Positions 17,464-25,270 of a DNA stretch of 25,325 bases are shown piece by piece. Positions within the stretch are counted from its first letter, which is position 1; the number at the start of each line of letters is the position of its first letter. The stretch is taken from positions 1-25,325 of the forward strand of contig CAZYLH010000016.1 of assembly GCA_964648695.1 (NCBI GenBank), written 5' to 3'. Made by a program: the position numbers and the translations under genes. The notes below the pieces were generated by a model. That model searched no databases. It was given only the letters and a program-made list of their open reading frames with translations, and had not been told where the DNA came from. Source of the stretch: UBA4292 sp964648695 (GTDB taxonomy: Bacteria; Bacillota; Clostridia; Lachnospirales; Lachnospiraceae).

Positions 17464-17492
17464 TTGACGCTTGCAAAACGGAGTGATATACT
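17464..17492 (+). promoter_or_regulatory. Sigma-A promoter for the galactan transport operon
   Basis: -35 TTGACG (17464-17469), a 17-base spacer, and -10 TATACT (17487-17492) with an upstream TGA (extended -10). It is followed 12 bases later by the operator palindrome and a 5' leader of about 107 bases. Confidence 0.85.
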
Positions 17493-17504
17493 AAAGTCAC
17501 ATTA

Positions 17505-17516
17505 GCAACCGGTTGC
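17505..17516. promoter_or_regulatory. LacI-type operator of the transport operon
   Basis: GCAACCGGTTGC is a perfect 12-bp palindrome with the central CG typical of LacI/GalR operators. It lies at about +7 to +18 from the expected start, where a bound repressor would block initiation. TTGCGC recurs at 17513-17518 and 17574-17579. Confidence 0.82.
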
Positions 17517-17605
17517 GCATTTGCGGAAAATATGCAAAGTGCCAGTCGGAAAAATAAGCGCAGAAGAAAGAACTTGCGCGAAACATCTAAAAAGGAGGAA
17601 GATTT

Positions 17606-18943
17606 ATGAGAAAATTTCTAGCATTATCACTATGCCTGGCTATGACGGCAAGCTTGGCGGGATGTTCATCAAGCAGCACCACAGATGATACCGACACAAC
17701 TGCCGAGACCACAGAGGCAGCGGACGACGCGGACGATACTGAAGCAAGTGATGATGACAGCGAGCTGCCAACGGTAGAGCTTACTCTCTGGGGTGCAGAG
17801 GAGGATCAGACTGTTTTACAGACCATGGTTGACAGCTTTATTGAGTATTATTCTGACGTTGCAAACATCACCGTACAGCTTGGTGTAGAGAGTGAGTCGA
17901 CAGCAAAGGATGTCGTTTTAAATGATATCTCTGCAGCAGCGGATGTATTTGCATTTGCAAGTGATCAGCTGGTAGATCTCGTAAATGCCGGCGCTTTGCA
18001 GTCAATAGATGAGCTTGACTCCGTTTTACAGACATACGCAGGCAAGAGCGTTGCAGACGTGGAGGAGGCCAACGTTTCCGGTTCCGTAGAGGCTGCTACA
18101 TATGATGACACCCTTTACGCATTCCCGATGTCTGCCGACAACGGCTTCTTCCTGTATTACAACTCCGAGATCCTCTCCGAGGAAGATGTGGCAAGCTGGG
18201 ATAGCCTTTTAGCTGCTGCTGAGGAGGCCGGAATGATGGTAGGTATGACACTCGCTTCCGGTTGGTACAACGCAGGGTTCTTCTATGCGGCAGGCTTTAC
18301 TACCGGTTTGAATGATGACGGAACCACCATCTGCGACTTCAACGGCGAGGCAGACTACACAGGCGTTGAGGTTGTTCAGGCTATGTTAAACATCGCAGGA
18401 AATTCTGCATTCCTTGCTATTACCGATGGTGATATCACCAACCAGATTGCTTCCGGATCTCTTTGCGCAGTGGTTTCTGGTACATGGGACGCAGAGGCAG
18501 CACAGACAGCTTTTGGTGACGGATATGCTGCAACAAAGCTTCCTACCTTCACAATCGCAGGCGATCAGGTTCAGCAGTACTCTGTAGCAGGATTTAAGCT
18601 TGTAGGTGTAAACGCATACTCCGAGAACACCGGTTGGGCAACACTTCTTGCTGACTGGATCACGAATGAGGAGAACCAGACACTTCGTTTTGAAGAGCGC
18701 CAGATTGGACCTTCCAATATCAACGCTGCAGCATCCGACGCAGTTGCAGAAAACGTAGCTATCGCAGCTCTGTCCGAGCAGTCTGCATACGGTGTTGTTC
18801 AGTTAGTAGGTTCAAATTACTGGGATCCTACAGAAACCTTTGGCGAGATCATCGCACAGGGTCTCCTCTCAGCAGACGACACAGAAGCCATTCAGGAAGC
18901 ACTTGATGAAATGGTAGCTGGTGTGACTGCGGCAGTGGAATAA
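17606..18943 (+). CDS. ABC transporter sugar-binding lipoprotein (family 1)
   Basis: The 445-residue protein has a lipoprotein signal peptide with lipobox SLAGC and acylated Cys20. A highly acidic Ser/Thr/Asp-rich tether follows (about residues 21-55). The rest is an extracellular solute-binding domain of the maltose-binding type, beginning VELTLWGAEEDQ. It would capture the sugar outside the cell and deliver it to the two permeases downstream. A GGAGGA site about 7 bases before the ATG and the operator-controlled promoter support the start and regulation. With GH53 in the operon, the ligand is probably a beta-1,4-galacto-oligosaccharide, as for GanS of Bacillus subtilis. No ATPase gene is in the locus; Firmicute transporters of this type commonly share an MsmX-like ATPase encoded elsewhere. 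Confidence 0.92.
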   Translation: MRKFLALSLCLAMTASLAGCSSSSTTDDTDTTAETTEAADDADDTEASDDDSELPTVELTLWGAEEDQTVLQTMVDSFIEYYSDVANITVQLGVESESTAKDVVLNDISAAADVFAFASDQLVDLVNAGALQSIDELDSVLQTYAGKSVADVEEANVSGSVEAATYDDTLYAFPMSADNGFFLYYNSEILSEEDVASWDSLLAAAEEAGMMVGMTLASGWYNAGFFYAAGFTTGLNDDGTTICDFNGEADYTGVEVVQAMLNIAGNSAFLAITDGDITNQIASGSLCAVVSGTWDAEAAQTAFGDGYAATKLPTFTIAGDQVQQYSVAGFKLVGVNAYSENTGWATLLADWITNEENQTLRFEERQIGPSNINAAASDAVAENVAIAALSEQSAYGVVQLVGSNYWDPTETFGEIIAQGLLSADDTEAIQEALDEMVAGVTAAVE

Positions 18944-18983
18944 GTATCATCTGTAACGTGCAGGATGATTAAGTGAAAACGAA

Positions 18984-19024
18984 AAAGGGGCTGTCCTGTC
19001 AGAAAATGGGCAGCCCCTTTTCTT
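18984..19024 (+). terminator. Hairpin between binding protein and permeases (partial terminator)
   Basis: AAAGGGGCTG (18984-18993) pairs with CAGCCCCTTT (19011-19020), with a T-rich end. It lies inside the operon, just before the permease ribosome binding site. Such elements usually let some transcripts stop, or stabilise the upstream message, so the binding protein is made in excess over the permeases. Confidence 0.75.
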
Positions 19025-19037
19025 AGAAAGGAGCACT

Positions 19038-20486
19038 ATGAAAGGTGGAAAGGCTGTAGCCGCTGTCAAGGCCTTTTTTGGAAGCGTCGGCGGCGTTTTT
19101 AAAAACTTCGGAAGAGCAGTTTATAAGGGGGATCTCTTTGTAAAGCTCTCCCTTGTGGTAATGGGGGCAGGTTATATCAGAAGAAAGCAGTTTATCAAGG
19201 GAATCCTTGTCACCGTGTTTGAGGCGGCCGTGGTGCTTTATTCTGTTTTGTTTGCGCCTCAGTATGTGAGTAAGTTTAATACGCTTGGAACAGTGGTGAG
19301 GGAGGCCGTCTTTAATGCGGCGACCATGAAGAATGAGTACAATGATTATGACAACTCCTTCATGATCTTGTTGATGTCTCTTATGACCTTTGTAATATGG
19401 GCTGTTTTTATAGCGTTTTATATCTTTAACATGATCACCGTGTACAATCTGCAAAAGAAAGCGGCAGAGGGTGCTCATATCAACACCTTTAAGGAAGATG
19501 TGCGAGAGCTTTTAGATAAGAAGTTTCATGTAACGCTACTTTTCCTGCCGGTTACAGGTGTCGTTCTCTTTACTATAGTTCCCTTGCTTGTGATGATCCT
19601 TGTGGCATTTACGAATTATGACCAAAGCCACATGCCGCCAAGCGCTCTGTTTACATGGACGGGACTTACAAACTTTATAAATCTGTTTGGCGGCGGCGGA
19701 CTTACCATCACATTTGGATATGCATTTGTGCGAGTTCTTATATGGACTCTTGTCTGGGCGTTCTTTTCCACGCTGACAACCTATATCGGCGGAATTTTGT
19801 TATCCCTGCTGTTAAACAACAAGCGGACCCGCATGCCAAAGCTTTGGAGAACGATGTTTATCATCACTATTGCGGTGCCTCAGTTTGTCTCACTGCTCTT
19901 AGTAAGGCAGTTTTTTGCAGATAATGGAATTTTTAATACATTTTGCAGAGCGATCGGGCTGGTGGGTTTTTTACAGGATGCTGGTATTATCACCAACAAT
20001 TATATTCCTTTTCTTAGCTCTCCCGGATGGGTGCATGTGATGATCATTCTCATAAACATCTGGGTCGGAGTGCCCTACCAGATGCTCATCGCCACCGGAG
20101 TTTTGATGAATATCCCAAGCGAACAGATGGAGAGCGCAAAGATAGACGGGGCAAATTCCAGACAGGTTTTCAGGCATATTACCATGCCGTATGTGCTCTT
20201 TGTGACGGGGCCTTCTCTGGTTACGGACTTTGTAAAAAATATTAACAATTTTAACGTTATCTACCTGTTGACGTCAGCCTATGTCACAACCGACCAGGCT
20301 TTAGCAAATTCCCAGGCCAAGGAGACTGACCTGCTTGTAACGTGGCTCTTTACCTTGACCCAGGATTATTATAACTACAAGATGGCGTCCACTATCGGTA
20401 TCGTGGTGTTTGTGATTTGTGCGGTATTTACACTGGTTGCCTTTAACAGGCTGATCAGAGGGGATAGAGAGGAGATGTTCAGGTGA
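19038..20486 (+). CDS. ABC sugar transporter permease, MalF/GanP type
   Basis: The 482-residue membrane protein has the MalF layout. An N-terminal extension of about 165 residues carries hydrophobic segments (around GYIRRKQFIKGILVTVFEA and FMILLMSLMTFVIWAVF). A six-helix permease core follows from about residue 165. The coupling loop that contacts the ATPase is ESAKIDGANSRQVFRHITMP, near 360-380. The long N-terminus and the place in the operon fit galacto-oligosaccharide permeases such as GanP. The ATG has AAAGGAG 4 bases upstream, and its stop overlaps the next gene. It should pair with the downstream permease and an unlinked ATPase. Confidence 0.92.
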   Translation: MKGGKAVAAVKAFFGSVGGVFKNFGRAVYKGDLFVKLSLVVMGAGYIRRKQFIKGILVTVFEAAVVLYSVLFAPQYVSKFNTLGTVVREAVFNAATMKNEYNDYDNSFMILLMSLMTFVIWAVFIAFYIFNMITVYNLQKKAAEGAHINTFKEDVRELLDKKFHVTLLFLPVTGVVLFTIVPLLVMILVAFTNYDQSHMPPSALFTWTGLTNFINLFGGGGLTITFGYAFVRVLIWTLVWAFFSTLTTYIGGILLSLLLNNKRTRMPKLWRTMFIITIAVPQFVSLLLVRQFFADNGIFNTFCRAIGLVGFLQDAGIITNNYIPFLSSPGWVHVMIILINIWVGVPYQMLIATGVLMNIPSEQMESAKIDGANSRQVFRHITMPYVLFVTGPSLVTDFVKNINNFNVIYLLTSAYVTTDQALANSQAKETDLLVTWLFTLTQDYYNYKMASTIGIVVFVICAVFTLVAFNRLIRGDREEMFR

Positions 20487-21331
20487 TGAAAAAGAAAACA
20501 ATTCAGGTTTTGCTTCATAATCTGCTGATAGCTTTTTTGGCTGTGATCTGGCTGGTTCCCATCGTCTGGCTTGTTGTGACATCATTTAGCGCTTACACGG
20601 GCATGAACACCTCCACATTTTTCCCGGAGGAGTGGAGCCTTAACAACTACAAAAATCTGCTCTTTTCCGCAGATTCAGTGGCTCAGTTTCCAAACTGGTT
20701 TAAAAACACCTTCCTTGTTGCCTGCGCCAGCTGTGTGGTTTCAAGCTCTTTTGTGCTGATGGTTGCCTATGCCATGTCATGTATGCGTTTTAAGATGAGA
20801 AAACCATTGATGAATTTTGCAATCATCTTAAACCTGTTTCCGGGCTTTTTGTCCATGATTGCGGTTTACTTTATTTTAAAGACCTTAAACCTTACCAATA
20901 ACCACTGGGGTCTGGTGCTGGTGTATTCGGCTTCATCGGGCCTTGGATACTTAATAGCAAAAGGCTTTTTAGACACCATTCCCGCTTCTCTTAGAGAGGC
21001 TGCATACTTAGATGGCGCAAATGAGGCGGCGGTGTTCTGGAAGGTTGTAATTCCCATGAGTAAGCCCATCATCGTATATACGGTGATAAGCTCATTCCTT
21101 GCTCCATGGATGGATTTCGTCTTTGCAAAGATGATCCTAAACTCAGGTATCTCCTCGACGTGGACGGTTTCCATCGGTCTTTACAACATGCTTGACAGAA
21201 GCCTTATTAACACGTATTTTAGCCAGTTCTGTGCGGGTGGCGTGCTTGTGTCCATCCCGATTTCTGTGCTCTTTGTCATCATGCAGAAGTTCTATGTGGA
21301 GGGCATCACCGGCGGTTCTGTAAAGGGGTAA
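20486..21331 (+). CDS. ABC sugar transporter permease, MalG/GanQ type
   Basis: The 281-residue protein has six predicted membrane helices and the coupling-loop motif LREAAYLDGANEAAVFWKVVIP near residues 170-191 (given here as two parts: LREAAYLDGAN and EAAVFWKVVIP). It has the C-terminal end of MalG-type permeases (MQKFYVEGITGGSVKG). The start is ATG 20486, sharing its A with the TGA stop of the upstream permease, so translation is coupled. A GTG at 20483 would add one residue and cannot be excluded. AGAGGAG precedes it. It forms the membrane channel with the upstream permease. Confidence 0.93.
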   Translation: MKKKTIQVLLHNLLIAFLAVIWLVPIVWLVVTSFSAYTGMNTSTFFPEEWSLNNYKNLLFSADSVAQFPNWFKNTFLVACASCVVSSSFVLMVAYAMSCMRFKMRKPLMNFAIILNLFPGFLSMIAVYFILKTLNLTNNHWGLVLVYSASSGLGYLIAKGFLDTIPASLREAAYLDGANEAAVFWKVVIPMSKPIIVYTVISSFLAPWMDFVFAKMILNSGISSTWTVSIGLYNMLDRSLINTYFSQFCAGGVLVSIPISVLFVIMQKFYVEGITGGSVKG

Positions 21332-21366
21332 GACTTTGAGAGAAAACGACTACTTTGGAGGTAAAT

Positions 21367-23232
21367 ATGGACCAGTTTATTTTAAATATCATTCATCGCC
21401 CGGAAATGGTGCCGGAGTATGCGGAAAAAATCACCGGACAGGGAAAGGCTGAGGATATCGGCCGCAAGGCTCTTTTAACGGAAAGCCTTGATATTTTCAA
21501 GATTCAGCAGGAGGCGGCTCACAAGAATGGCTTAAAGACGACCATTCAGATGACCTATGCAAGCCTTTTTAACGATGAGGCGGTGGAGATTGCAAAGGAG
21601 CATCACGAAAAGTACGGTGATGAGATTGCCCTGACCTTACTGGGGCTTCCCTGTAAGGAGTTTAGAGAGAAATATAAGACCAAGGATTTTTGCATCTGGA
21701 TGTTTGACATGGAGATGAAGAAGTCCGTAGTTGACGATGTTTTTGGTAAGTTCTATGAGCGCTTTGGGTTCTATCCGGAGTCAACCGGAAGCTACTACAT
21801 GGATGCGGACCTTATAAATTACATTAAGGAGAAATACCCGGGTGTTAAGTGCGCCGTGGCAACCTGCTGGGAGGAGGGGCCTAAGGCATACCACACATGC
21901 AATAATTCATGGTACACTTTAATGGACGGTGGCCCTTGGGCGCCTTGGATACCGAGCAAGGTAAACACTCATGCGCCTGCAGCGAGTGCGGCGGAGGATT
22001 CCGGAATTGTTGCTATCCCGCATCTTTCAAGAGACCTGATAGCATGCTATGATGGCAATGGCTCAAACTTTGGAACACATCCGCAAAATGTGCTTAGGGG
22101 AATGCTCTATGAGCCAGGGCATATGGACGAGAACGGAGAGTATACAGGTCAGCAGTATCCCTATCTTTATAATCTCATAGACCAGTACCGCTATCAGGCT
22201 AAGTTTAACAATGGCTATGCCTACAACATGATGTTTGTTGGCCCCGGCTGGATGAATAAGATGGGGCGCTGGGAGGCTCCCTATGAGCTCTTAAAGGCAA
22301 GCTATGAGGATGGCTGCGCATACTACGGTCAGCTAAAAAAAGAGGGCAAGCTCACAGACATGACCATGAGCGAGTTTGCGGATTACTTTAGAAAAAAGAA
22401 GCACTACACAGAGCCTGAGTGCGCTTTGTGGAGGGATTTGATCTACGGAAGCGACAAGCAGCTCTTCTGGTACTGCGACCCTTATATGAGAGCGTGTGTA
22501 AACATGGATCAGGGCGGCGCTATCGTGGATTTAAGGCCTTACGCTGCAAAGCTTGAGTGGAAGATTGGTATCGGAACCCCACATGTTCAGGAGTGCGGCT
22601 ATCCTTTCCTTATACAGGAAAAGTACAGAGCGGGATATTTTACCCACTATGCGGGAGAGGGAACAATAAGAAGCGCCAAGGTTTGCCATAACGGCGAGGA
22701 AGTGGATCTGTGCCTGTGCAGGACGCATGCACATTTCTCGGAAAGAGAAGGCGCGCGTATCCTGACTCTGGATCCGGTGGAGATTGAGTTTAGTGATCTA
22801 ACCATAAAACTTCAGACCGTACTCACCTTTGAGGAAGGCTCATCGGCGATAAAAATCGACAGGAACATCATTTCAATGAGCGACCCGGGCGCTGAGGTGA
22901 CTATAAACGAGTACATGGTTGCATGTTACGGCGTCACAGAGTATCCGGAGGATATGACGCAGATTACACTGTCACTAACAAAGGGTGGCAAGACGCAGGA
23001 ACTTAAGTATGCCTATAAGTGCCGTGAGCTTTACGGGGAGAATGTGGACCATGTGGACGCCGTAATCCCGTCGATAAAGACAAGGGTAAGTATGGAATGC
23101 GCCGGAAGGGATAAGACCGGCTACTATAAGGAGGGATATGCGTTTAGTCCAATGTTCACCTTAGGGTATACGGGAACATTAAAGGAAAAGGAGGTGTTTA
23201 GCACATGGCTCAAGCTGGCAAGGGAAGACTGA
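21367..23232 (+). CDS. Uncharacterised 621-residue protein of the galactan operon, possible carbohydrate-active enzyme
   Basis: I do not recognise this family with certainty. The first half (about residues 1-330) reads like a (beta/alpha)-barrel of the GH57/polysaccharide-deacetylase kind. It has SLDIFKIQQEAAHKNGLKTT, then EIALTLLG, then FGFYPESTGSYYMDADLI near 131-148, followed by AVATCWEEG and an aromatic segment DGGPWAPWIPSK near 188. The second half (about 395-621) is beta-strand-rich, like the sandwich domains that follow such barrels. There is no signal peptide, so it should act in the cytoplasm on imported sugar. The start is ATG 21367 with GGAGG 5 bases upstream; the in-frame TTG at 21355 lies in that site. 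It sits 35 bp after the permeases and, with GH53, probably takes part in galacto-oligosaccharide breakdown. A non-glycosidase role, such as removal of acetyl groups, is equally possible. Confidence 0.72.
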   Translation: MDQFILNIIHRPEMVPEYAEKITGQGKAEDIGRKALLTESLDIFKIQQEAAHKNGLKTTIQMTYASLFNDEAVEIAKEHHEKYGDEIALTLLGLPCKEFREKYKTKDFCIWMFDMEMKKSVVDDVFGKFYERFGFYPESTGSYYMDADLINYIKEKYPGVKCAVATCWEEGPKAYHTCNNSWYTLMDGGPWAPWIPSKVNTHAPAASAAEDSGIVAIPHLSRDLIACYDGNGSNFGTHPQNVLRGMLYEPGHMDENGEYTGQQYPYLYNLIDQYRYQAKFNNGYAYNMMFVGPGWMNKMGRWEAPYELLKASYEDGCAYYGQLKKEGKLTDMTMSEFADYFRKKKHYTEPECALWRDLIYGSDKQLFWYCDPYMRACVNMDQGGAIVDLRPYAAKLEWKIGIGTPHVQECGYPFLIQEKYRAGYFTHYAGEGTIRSAKVCHNGEEVDLCLCRTHAHFSEREGARILTLDPVEIEFSDLTIKLQTVLTFEEGSSAIKIDRNIISMSDPGAEVTINEYMVACYGVTEYPEDMTQITLSLTKGGKTQELKYAYKCRELYGENVDHVDAVIPSIKTRVSMECAGRDKTGYYKEGYAFSPMFTLGYTGTLKEKEVFSTWLKLARED

Positions 23233-23432
23233 ATTATCGCTGCCCATCATGCTTTATGAGGGATCTGGATATAGATATGTTTTACGATAAGGATAAAAAA
23301 GAGTATTACTGCATCCGGTGCCAGTATACAGGCACGGAGGAGGATGTGCTTAAGAAAAATGAGATGGCGCGTTTTCGCTACAAGAGTATGCTAAAGCGCT
23401 TTTCTATGGAAGACTTCGAAAGGTTTAGCTGA
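23205..23432 (+). CDS. Small zinc-ribbon protein, unknown function
   Basis: The 75-residue protein has two CxxC pairs, Cys13/Cys16 (CPSC) and Cys36/Cys39 (CIRC), spaced as in a treble-clef or zinc-ribbon fold. A Lys/Arg-rich helix and an acidic-aromatic tail (SMEDFERFS) follow. Despite being short and overlapping the preceding gene by 28 bases, it is real: an excellent AAGGAGGTG (23188-23196) stands 8 bases before the ATG, inside the upstream coding region. It is in a different frame from that gene. It lies 5 bp before GH53, so translation of the three genes is probably coupled. Nothing links the fold to sugar metabolism; it might bind nucleic acid or protein. Confidence 0.8.
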   Translation: MAQAGKGRLNYRCPSCFMRDLDIDMFYDKDKKEYYCIRCQYTGTEEDVLKKNEMARFRYKSMLKRFSMEDFERFS

Positions 23433-23437
23433 TCATC

Positions 23438-24550
23438 ATGGGATTTAAGGATGAATTTATAAAGGGATTTGATATCTCAACGCTTAATGAGGTGGAGAGG
23501 CTTGGGGGCCGTTTTTATGACGGCTCCCAGGAAGAGGACGCCCTTGATATCTTAAAGCGCTACAGCGCTAACTGGGTGCGCCTGCGCCTCTGGAATGACC
23601 CGTATACTCCTGATGGAGAATCTTACGGTGCTGGGGGATGTGATTTTCCCTGCCTTATTTCACTGGCAAAGAGGGCGAAGGCAAAGGGCATGAAGTGGCT
23701 CTTAGACCTTCACTATTCAGATTTCTGGGCGGATCCCGGAAAGCAGTATCTGCCTAAGAGCTGGCAGGGCATGGGGCCGGATGAGATTACTAAGGCGGTA
23801 GAAAACTATACCGCACAGGTATTAAATAAGCTTGTAAAAGAGGGGATGCGCCCTGATATGGTGCAGGTGGGAAACGAAGTCACCAACGGTCTTTTATGGC
23901 CATACGGCAAGGTGCCAAACTGGGATAACATCGCCCGCTTTATAGGGGCGGGTGTTAAGGCGGTTCGCGAATTTGACTCTTCGCTTCCTGTGATGATCCA
24001 TTTGGATAATGGCGGTAACAACGCTCTGTATCGGACATGGTTTGATAATTTTTTGGAGCGAGGCGGGGACTTTGACGTGATGGGGCTTTCCTACTATCCC
24101 TTCTGGCATGGCACAATGGATGATCTGGGATATAACATGCAAGATATGGCAGAAAGATATAAAAAGCCCCTTATCATTGCCGAGACAAGCATGGGCTTTA
24201 CCATGGAGGATTATGCAGACTTTGAGGGCCTTGGAGCTAGTGAGAGAAAGGGAGCTGCAACAAGACCGGAGCTGGTAAAAAAGGTGCCTTTTTCCATGAC
24301 CCCGCAGGGACAGGCGGACTTTACAAGAGCGCTCTTAGATGTTATAAAAAACGTCCCGAAGGACTTGGGCCGCGGCCTGTTTTGGTGGGAGGCTGCGTGG
24401 ATACCGATTCCGAAAAGCGGATGGGCCAACAAGGGCGGCTGGGAGTATGTGAAGGAGAAAGGCCCCGGCGGCAATGAGTGGGCTAACCAGGCGCTCTTTG
24501 ACTATAATGGTAAGGCACTGCCCGCGCTAAAAGTTATAAGAGACGCTTAA
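23438..24550 (+). CDS. GH53 endo-beta-1,4-galactanase, cytoplasmic form
   Basis: GH53 enzymes cut beta-1,4-galactan, the side chain of pectic rhamnogalacturonan I. The 370-residue protein shows the family pattern throughout: FIKGFDISTLNEVE, WVRLRLWNDPY, WLLDLHYSDFWADPGKQ, and the acid/base Glu147 in VQVGNEVTNG. The nucleophile is Glu249 in IIAETS. The C-terminal GLFWWEAAWIPI and NQALFDYNGKALPALKV are also present. There is no signal peptide, unlike most galactanases such as B. subtilis GanB, so it should act on oligosaccharides already imported by the adjacent transporter. The start is ATG 23438, fixed by the family N-terminus; its own ribosome site is poor, and it probably relies on coupling to the upstream gene, 5 bp away. 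Confidence 0.93.
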   Translation: MGFKDEFIKGFDISTLNEVERLGGRFYDGSQEEDALDILKRYSANWVRLRLWNDPYTPDGESYGAGGCDFPCLISLAKRAKAKGMKWLLDLHYSDFWADPGKQYLPKSWQGMGPDEITKAVENYTAQVLNKLVKEGMRPDMVQVGNEVTNGLLWPYGKVPNWDNIARFIGAGVKAVREFDSSLPVMIHLDNGGNNALYRTWFDNFLERGGDFDVMGLSYYPFWHGTMDDLGYNMQDMAERYKKPLIIAETSMGFTMEDYADFEGLGASERKGAATRPELVKKVPFSMTPQGQADFTRALLDVIKNVPKDLGRGLFWWEAAWIPIPKSGWANKGGWEYVKEKGPGGNEWANQALFDYNGKALPALKVIRDA

Positions 24551-24557
24551 AGAAAAA

Positions 24558-24587
24558 GCTGGCGCTGTTCTGGTGCCAGCCTTTTTT
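24558..24587 (+). terminator. Rho-independent terminator after GH53
   Basis: GCTGGCGC (24558-24565) pairs with GGTGCCAGC-side bases 24573-24580, forming an 8-bp stem with one G-U pair and a 7-base loop, followed by CTTTTTT. It closes the galactan operon. Confidence 0.92.
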
Positions 24588-24644
24588 GAGGAAAAAAAGA
24601 AAATGCCAAGTATTACTTGACACAATCCAGACACAATCACGGAC

Positions 24645-24673
24645 TTGCAAGCTTTTTTGTTTTTTGATACAAT
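24645..24673 (+). promoter_or_regulatory. Sigma-A promoter for the Nudix gene
   Basis: -35 TTGCAA (24645-24650), a 17-base spacer, and -10 TACAAT (24668-24673). A second TTGACA at 24617-24622 has no -10 box at the right distance. Confidence 0.75.
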
Positions 24674-24682
24674 ATATTGTAT
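24667..24682. repeat. 16-bp perfect palindrome over the Nudix -10 box
   Basis: ATACAATATATTGTAT is its own reverse complement and includes the whole -10 box. A dimeric regulator bound here would shut the promoter. It may also be chance, as the site is AT-rich. Confidence 0.5.
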
Positions 24683-24723
24683 ACGGATTTTGATGTTAAA
24701 ACAAGTGAAGGGAACGGCAGAAA

Positions 24724-25161
24724 ATGCTGGAAGCGACAAGCAGCGGCGGCGTTGTGATCTTTAGGGGAAAGGTCTTAGTGCTGTATAAAAACTACAAAAA
24801 CAGATATGAGGGCTGGGTTCTACCAAAAGGCACAGTGGAAAAGGGAGAGACCTATGAGGAGACTGCCCTAAGAGAGGTTAAGGAGGAGGCAGGCGTTACG
24901 GCGCGCTCTGTGGCATATATCGGAAAGACCCATTATAATTTCAGAGCCTCCCAGGACTGGGTGGAGAAAGAGGTGCATTGGTATCTGATGGCGGCGGACA
25001 GCTTTTACAGCCGTCCTCAGCGGGAGGAATTTTTCTTTGACTCAGGCTATTATAAGTTTTATGAGGCATATCACCTTTTAAAATTTCCCAACGAAAAGCA
25101 GATTATGGAAAAGGCGTATGAGCAGTACCGCAGGATGTATAGGCTTAGCCAGTGGCGCTAA
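24724..25161 (+). CDS. Nudix hydrolase
   Basis: The 145-residue protein has a complete Nudix box, GTVEKGETYEETALREVKEEAGV (residues about 38-60; key residues Gly, Glu, and REVKEEAG), which binds the metal that attacks a nucleoside-diphosphate-linked substrate. The N-terminal SGGVVIFRGKVLVLY and GWVLPKG strands are typical of small stand-alone Nudix enzymes of the MutT/diadenosine-polyphosphate type. The C-terminal part (EFFFDSGYYKFYEAYHLLKF) carries several aromatic residues that could set the specificity. Substrate is not predictable. The ATG has GAAGGGA about 10 bases upstream. It has its own promoter and is not part of the sugar operon. Confidence 0.9.
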   Translation: MLEATSSGGVVIFRGKVLVLYKNYKNRYEGWVLPKGTVEKGETYEETALREVKEEAGVTARSVAYIGKTHYNFRASQDWVEKEVHWYLMAADSFYSRPQREEFFFDSGYYKFYEAYHLLKFPNEKQIMEKAYEQYRRMYRLSQWR

Positions 25162-25200
25162 AGGGGGATGCCCGCGCTCTCAAAAAAATTCAAAAAATAA

Positions 25201-25229
25201 TTGACAAGGCAGAGTGGATATGTTATAGT
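25201..25229 (+). promoter_or_regulatory. Strong sigma-A promoter for the tRNA operon
   Basis: Perfect -35 TTGACA (25201-25206), a 17-base spacer, and -10 TATAGT (25224-25229) with an upstream TG at -15/-14. It lies 41 bp before the tRNA. Confidence 0.9.
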
Positions 25230-25270
25230 AGCAACTGTCTTTTGAAGAACTTATTTTTCTTTTGATATAC

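Noticed and set aside
17464..17500. Catabolite-responsive element (CcpA site) at the sugar operon promoter
   Set aside because: TTGCAAAACGGAG resembles part of the site, but the spacing around CG and the right half do not match.
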